Source: Paraburkholderia sp. PGU19
Lineage (GTDB): Bacteria; Pseudomonadota; Gammaproteobacteria; Burkholderiales; Burkholderiaceae
Direction of reading: 5' to 3'
DNA length: 64,000 bases
NCBI RefSeq assembly: GCF_013426915.1
Contig: NZ_AP023179.1
Coordinates: 1,550,001 to 1,614,000, forward strand
Of the stretch, positions 60,177-64,000 are shown one piece after another. The position numbers and the translations under genes were made by a program. Under the pieces are notes generated by a model that had not been told where the DNA came from, did no database searches, and saw nothing but the letters and a program-made list of their open reading frames with translations. Numbering within the stretch: the stretch's first letter is position 1; every line of letters starts with the position of its first letter.

Positions 60177-60995
60177 ATGAAGCCGCTGCTGCGTGCCGTA
60201 CTGATCATCGATGCCTTGTTGTTGCTGGCGTTCGGGCTGCTGTTTTTGCTCACGCCGTGGAAATCGCTGTACGACGCGCTGCAGCTGGTGCAGACGGACC
60301 CTGCGCTGGTTGGGCAGGGGGCGGGCATCGCGCTGATTGGCCTGGCCTGGCTCGCGCTGCATGCGTCGATCGACGGCGCGATGACGGCGACGACGGCCAA
60401 GGTGGTCGGCCATGTGAACTGGCTGACGGGTTTGCTGATGCTGGTCTGGCTGCTAGGGCTGCATACGCCGCAGTTGACGGGGTTCGGTCAACTGGTGGCG
60501 GTGCTGACGGGCGTGGTGCTGCTCGTAATCGGTCTGGGGGGCGTGAAGCTGTCGAGCGCGGTGAAGCGGCGCGAGCGGCTGGCCAACACGGCTGCCGCCG
60601 AACGCACCGACCGCGTGGCGACGCGCGACACCGAGAACGAGGCGCGCAAGGCCGAGCGTGAGCGCAACGCTGCTCGCCCGGGTGTCGTTTATCCGGCCAC
60701 CACGGGGCCGCACGTCGAGCCAACGCTTGCCGCAACGCCTGCCGTGAGTGCGGCAACGCCCGTGAGTCCGGCGACGGGGCATCCTGTCGAGCCGGGCCTG
60801 ATGGCGCAACCGCCCCGCGCGATGATGCCCGAAGCGGCCGCTGCCGCGCGTGAAGACGCGCTGGCGCACGAACGCCGGGCGGAAGCCCACGAGGACGCCG
60901 CCGCGCGCGAGCGCGCCGCAGCCCAGCGCAACGAAGCCGACGCGCGTGCTGCCGAAGCGAAATCGGGCACGCCCCGGCCGCCGTTTCATGGCTGA
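60177..60995 (+). CDS. Membrane protein of unknown function between guaB and guaA
   Basis: 272 aa from ATG 60177 (MKPLLRAVLIIDALLLLAFG); a TTG two codons earlier is possible. About four membrane segments are seen in the first 125 residues. The rest is a hydrophilic tail: Arg/Glu-rich (KRRERLANTAAAERTDRVAT), then Ala/Pro/Thr-rich, then a helical Ala/Glu/Arg stretch (AAREDALAHERRAEAHEDAA) likely to form a coiled coil. No family recognised. It starts 6 bp after guaB, so it is presumably co-transcribed with guaB and perhaps guaA. Confidence 0.75.
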   Translation: MKPLLRAVLIIDALLLLAFGLLFLLTPWKSLYDALQLVQTDPALVGQGAGIALIGLAWLALHASIDGAMTATTAKVVGHVNWLTGLLMLVWLLGLHTPQLTGFGQLVAVLTGVVLLVIGLGGVKLSSAVKRRERLANTAAAERTDRVATRDTENEARKAERERNAARPGVVYPATTGPHVEPTLAATPAVSAATPVSPATGHPVEPGLMAQPPRAMMPEAAAAAREDALAHERRAEAHEDAAARERAAAQRNEADARAAEAKSGTPRPPFHG

Positions 60996-61207
60996 CGCGC
61001 GCAAGCTCACGCCCACTGCCGAAACAACTGGAATCCGTCTGCGCGCAGGTCTTTTATCGCGCTTTATATCGATCACGGCATGCAGCGATGCGGCGCTCAA
61101 GCCGCCGTTGCCGCGCAAGCCAATCCGTTTCGAATACAACGCCGTTCTGTCGCGATGCGACCAGCGCGGCTTTCCCTATCCGTTCTTTTTAGATTCCGTC
61201 CGCTGCC

Positions 61208-62791
61208 ATGCATGACAAGATCCTGATCCTCGACTTCGGTTCGCAAGTCACCCAACTGATCGCACGCCGCATCCGCGAGGCGCACGTGCTGTCGGAAATC
61301 CATCCGCACGACGTCAGCGACGAGTTCATCCGCGAATTCAAGCCGACGGGCATCATCCTGTCGGGTGGCCCGAACTCGGTGACCGAGAGCGACACGCCGC
61401 GCGCGCCGCAAGCGGTGTTCGAAGCGGGCGTGCCCGTGCTCGGCATCTGCTACGGCATGCAGACGATGGCCGAGCAGCTCGGCGGCAAGGTCGAAACCGG
61501 CCATCTGCGCGAATTTGGTTACGCGGAAGTGCGCGCGCGCAATCACACAAGCTTCCTCGACGGTATTCAGGACTTCGCGACGTCCGAAGGCCACGGCATG
61601 CTGAAGGTGTGGATGAGCCACGGCGACAAGGTGCTGGAAATGCCGCAAGGCTTCCAGTTGATGGCGTCGACGGAATCGTGCCCGATCGCGGCGATGGCGG
61701 ACGAAGCGCGCCACTTCTACGGTCTGCAATGGCACCCGGAAGTCACGCACACGGTGCAGGGCCGCGCGATGCTCGAGCGCTTCGTGCTGAAAATCTGCGG
61801 CGCGAAGCCCGATTGGGAAATGGGCAATTACATCGACGAAGCCGTCGAGAACATCCGCAAGCAGGTCGGCGATGAGCATGTGATTCTCGGTCTGTCGGGC
61901 GGCGTGGATTCGTCGGTGGCGGCGGCGCTGCTGCATCGCGCGATCGGCGATCAATTGACGTGCGTGTTCGTCGATCACGGCCTGTTGCGCCTGAACGAAG
62001 CCGAGCAGGTGATGGCGATGTTCGCCGACAACCTCGGCGTGAAGGTGATCCACGTCGATGCGAGCGAGGCTTTCATGTCGAAGCTCAAGGGCGTGACCGA
62101 TCCGGAAGCGAAACGCAAGATCATCGGCGCCGAGTTCGTCGAGGTGTTCCAGGCGGAAGCCGGCAAGCTGACCGATGCGAAGTGGCTTGCGCAAGGCACG
62201 ATCTATCCGGACGTGATCGAATCAGCGGGCAAGGGCAAGAAGGCTGCGCATACGATCAAGAGCCACCACAACGTCGGTGGCCTGCCGGAGACGCTCAATC
62301 TCAAGCTGCTCGAGCCGCTGCGTGAACTGTTCAAGGACGAAGTGCGCGAACTGGGCGTGAAGCTCGGTCTGCCGCCTTCGATGGTGTATCGCCATCCGTT
62401 CCCGGGCCCGGGCCTTGGCGTGCGGATTCTCGGCGAGGTGAAGCGCGATTACGCGGACCTGCTGCGTCGCGCGGATGCGATCTTCATCGAAACGCTGCGC
62501 ACTTTCATCGACAAGGAAACAGGCAAGTCATGGTACGACTTGACTAGCCAGGCGTTTGCGGTGTTCCTGCCTGTGAAGAGCGTGGGTGTGATGGGCGATG
62601 GGCGTACGTATGAGTATGTCGTTGCGCTGCGCGCAGTGCAGACGCTCGACTTCATGACGGCGCATTGGGCGCATCTGCCGCATGATCTGCTCGGCCATGT
62701 GTCGAACCGGATCATCAACGAAGTGCGTGGTATCAATCGTGTCGTGTATGACATCTCGGGCAAGCCGCCTGCGACGATTGAGTGGGAGTAA
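61208..62791 (+). CDS. guaA: GMP synthase (glutamine-hydrolysing)
   Basis: 527 aa. Aminates XMP to GMP using glutamine. N-terminal class I amidotransferase with the catalytic Cys in [13 protein letters not shown] and His/Glu in [13 protein letters not shown]-pyrophosphatase domain with [18 protein letters not shown]-terminal dimerisation domain with [15 protein letters not shown] and the closing PPATIEWE. The 3' end is complete and normal. The 3' end of guaA is a known attachment site for genomic islands, and the sequence beyond looks like island DNA. Confidence 0.98.
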   Translation: MHDKILILDFGSQVTQLIARRIREAHVLSEIHPHDVSDEFIREFKPTGIILSGGPNSVTESDTPRAPQAVFEAGVPVLGICYGMQTMAEQLGGKVETGHLREFGYAEVRARNHTSFLDGIQDFATSEGHGMLKVWMSHGDKVLEMPQGFQLMASTESCPIAAMADEARHFYGLQWHPEVTHTVQGRAMLERFVLKICGAKPDWEMGNYIDEAVENIRKQVGDEHVILGLSGGVDSSVAAALLHRAIGDQLTCVFVDHGLLRLNEAEQVMAMFADNLGVKVIHVDASEAFMSKLKGVTDPEAKRKIIGAEFVEVFQAEAGKLTDAKWLAQGTIYPDVIESAGKGKKAAHTIKSHHNVGGLPETLNLKLLEPLRELFKDEVRELGVKLGLPPSMVYRHPFPGPGLGVRILGEVKRDYADLLRRADAIFIETLRTFIDKETGKSWYDLTSQAFAVFLPVKSVGVMGDGRTYEYVVALRAVQTLDFMTAHWAHLPHDLLGHVSNRIINEVRGINRVVYDISGKPPATIEWE

Positions 62792-63607
62792 ATATTTAAA
62801 TAAGTGACTTCGAAATCAAGGACATACGTTTCGTATCGAGTGGTCGCTCAACATCTAAATTGGCGGGAGTGGGGCGCTAACCAGTTGAAAAGTATGGGGA
62901 TTTCTGTCACGTCAAACGATGCCGTTCTGGTTGCAGTGGGTCCAGTTTGACGGTATTTCTGACGGTATACGCGGGCAGCCTCTGGAGGAGCCTGCCTGAT
63001 ACCGTCAGGGGCGTTGACGGTATACGTGACGGTATCTGAATCCGGGTGACGGGGGCCTGATTGCTGTGACGCCGATGTGTCAGTAGTTGGATTTCACGGG
63101 TGTTTCGGCTCCTGATCACGCTCCCGATTGTCGTCGGATAAAAAATCAGGATGACATAGTTTATTGGGGGTTGACCCGCTCCCCGATCTTCGCAACCTGG
63201 ACTCCATGTCAGATCGGGCCTATGTCAGTAGACATCGGGCAGAGAGGGGCCACGAGGCGTTATTCGCGCATACCATCGGTTTGACTTTCAGACGTCGAGT
63301 CAGCATCTGCAAACGGTCACTGGACAGCAAAAGACGAACGTTACTTGATCGGCCATTGCTAATGGAATGTAGACCACCGTGAGGCAGTTGATAGGCGCTT
63401 TGCAGCCGCTCGCGCCGTCGTAGCCTTCAATGTCACGGCCGATGCCAGTGAATGAGTACTTGCGACCCTATTGGGACATTGGACACATCGACTCGAACGA
63501 CCGCGTCGCACGTCAGTGCTGCCATTCGCTTGAGCCCCGGCACCGCTCCGCAGCTCCTTTCTTCTTCACGGGCTCCGCGACGAACACGTTAGAACTCTTC
63601 CTGCATC
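62792..63607. other. Gene-poor region after guaA, possible island edge
   Basis: 816 bp without a convincing gene. It is visibly less GC-rich than the rest of the window at its left end (AATATTTAAATAAG right after guaA) and has several short open frames (for example 62907-63119 minus and 63087-63284 plus) with no ribosome-binding site, domain or family resemblance. It contains the TGACGGTAT array at 62948-63036. No terminator for guaA and no integrase gene was found. Confidence 0.6.
62948..63036. repeat. Array of five TGACGGTAT motifs
   Basis: Four direct copies (62948-62956, 62960-62968, 63015-63023, 63027-63035) and one inverted copy (62999-63007). The direct copies form two close pairs spaced 12 bp start to start in each. 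The layout resembles arm-type binding sites of a tyrosine recombinase next to an attachment site. Confidence 0.7.
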
Positions 63608-64000
63608 CTAACGCGTCACGTCATCATGCAGGCAACCGTCTTCGCCTCCCAATGCATCAACTCGTTCAAAGATGGCGCCGCGTGGTGCTGGAGGATCGGC
63701 GATCCGCGCATAGGCAAGTTTGCGAGCTTCCTTTGCTCCGATGCCAAAGGCGCGCATGAGCGCACACATGGATTGCTCGGCGTAGTCGGCGGGGGCGTCT
63801 CCCGATAAAAGCGTTTCGATACCGTACATGATCGAGCCAAGGGCAATATCGCGCGCAACGACCACATCCACCACGTCGAATCGCCCTGCCTCAAGGGCCA
63901 TCTGCAGATCGCGAGTGAGGTACTCGTCGAGCAGGCGGCCTCGCGAACCGCGCTTCGTTCCCACCCGCGTGATGAACGCACCCCACAGCGGATACCGTGC
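63608..64000 (-). CDS. Possible TetR family regulator, C-terminal part (cut by window end)
   Basis: 131 codons open to the window edge, ending at TAG 63608-63610; the N-terminus lies beyond 64000. The visible protein is alpha-helical, with no membrane segment: LWGAFITRVGTKRGSRGRLL, EYLTRDLQMALEAGRFDVVD, ARDIALGSIMYGIETLLSGD, and a last helix with LMRAFGIGAKEARKLAYARI. This pattern (aromatic-rich helix, a DLQMALEAG-type turn, then a G-x-x-x-G helix) is common in the ligand-binding half of TetR-like regulators, but the DNA-binding part cannot be seen. The call is by resemblance only. Confidence 0.5.
   Translation of the reverse strand, partial: ARYPLWGAFITRVGTKRGSRGRLLDEYLTRDLQMALEAGRFDVVDVVVARDIALGSIMYGIETLLSGDAPADYAEQSMCALMRAFGIGAKEARKLAYARIADPPAPRGAIFERVDALGGEDGCLHDDVTR

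Noticed and set aside
62907..63382. Small open frames after guaA (70 to 72 codons)
   Set aside because: No ribosome-binding site, no domain, and the first one runs through the TGACGGTAT array.

Overview
The window is a GC-rich bacterial chromosome segment, almost wholly coding. Gene content and order (dapC-dapD-arsC-like-dapE, smc-zipA-ligA-def, rpsB-tsf-pyrH-frr-uppS-cdsA-dxr-rseP-bamA-skp-lpxD-fabZ-lpxA-lpxB-rnhB, ppsR/ppsA, smpB-ratA-rnfH, guaB-guaA) are those of a betaproteobacterium of the Burkholderiaceae. The protein sequences look most like Paraburkholderia/Burkholderia sensu lato. The genus is inferred from memory of the families, not from a search.

Layout. 1-10.8 kb holds housekeeping and accessory genes: a family 4 uracil-DNA glycosylase cut by the window start, a DUF1853 protein, thiD, a LplT-type transporter, alr, radA, a small conserved protein, a CaiB/BaiF protein, an ABC-F ATPase and a glutathione peroxidase. 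10.8-17.2 kb (minus strand) holds a cardiolipin synthase, prmB, and the lysine/diaminopimelate genes dapE, arsC-like, dapD and dapC. 17.6-27.5 kb (mostly plus) holds an EamA exporter, smc, zipA, a secreted hydrolase (minus), ligA and def. 27.6-33.2 kb (minus) holds rluB with a long repeat-built extension, glnD and map.

33.6-49.8 kb is one long plus-strand run for translation and envelope building. It begins at a sigma70-type promoter and leader before rpsB, has an attenuator-like terminator between rpsB and tsf, and runs through pyrH, frr, undecaprenyl-PP and CDP-diacylglycerol synthesis, dxr, rseP, bamA, skp and the lipid A genes to rnhB and a SpoU-type RNA methyltransferase. Next come the divergent ppsR/ppsA pair, an NfeD-SPFH membrane pair, a 756-bp non-coding long inverted repeat, smpB (minus), ratA-rnfH, an EamA transporter (minus), and guaB, a membrane protein and guaA.

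The last 1.2 kb after guaA looks different. It has no convincing gene for about 0.8 kb, carries five copies of a TGACGGTAT motif, and ends in the C-terminal part of a possible TetR regulator running off the window. The 3' end of guaA is a known insertion site for genomic islands, so this is probably an island edge or scar.

No rRNA, tRNA, CRISPR array, prophage or intact insertion sequence was recognised. No clearly new multi-gene system is present. The strongest unexplained signals are the long inverted repeat at 55192-55947, the eight 75-bp repeats inside rluB, and the TGACGGTAT array after guaA.
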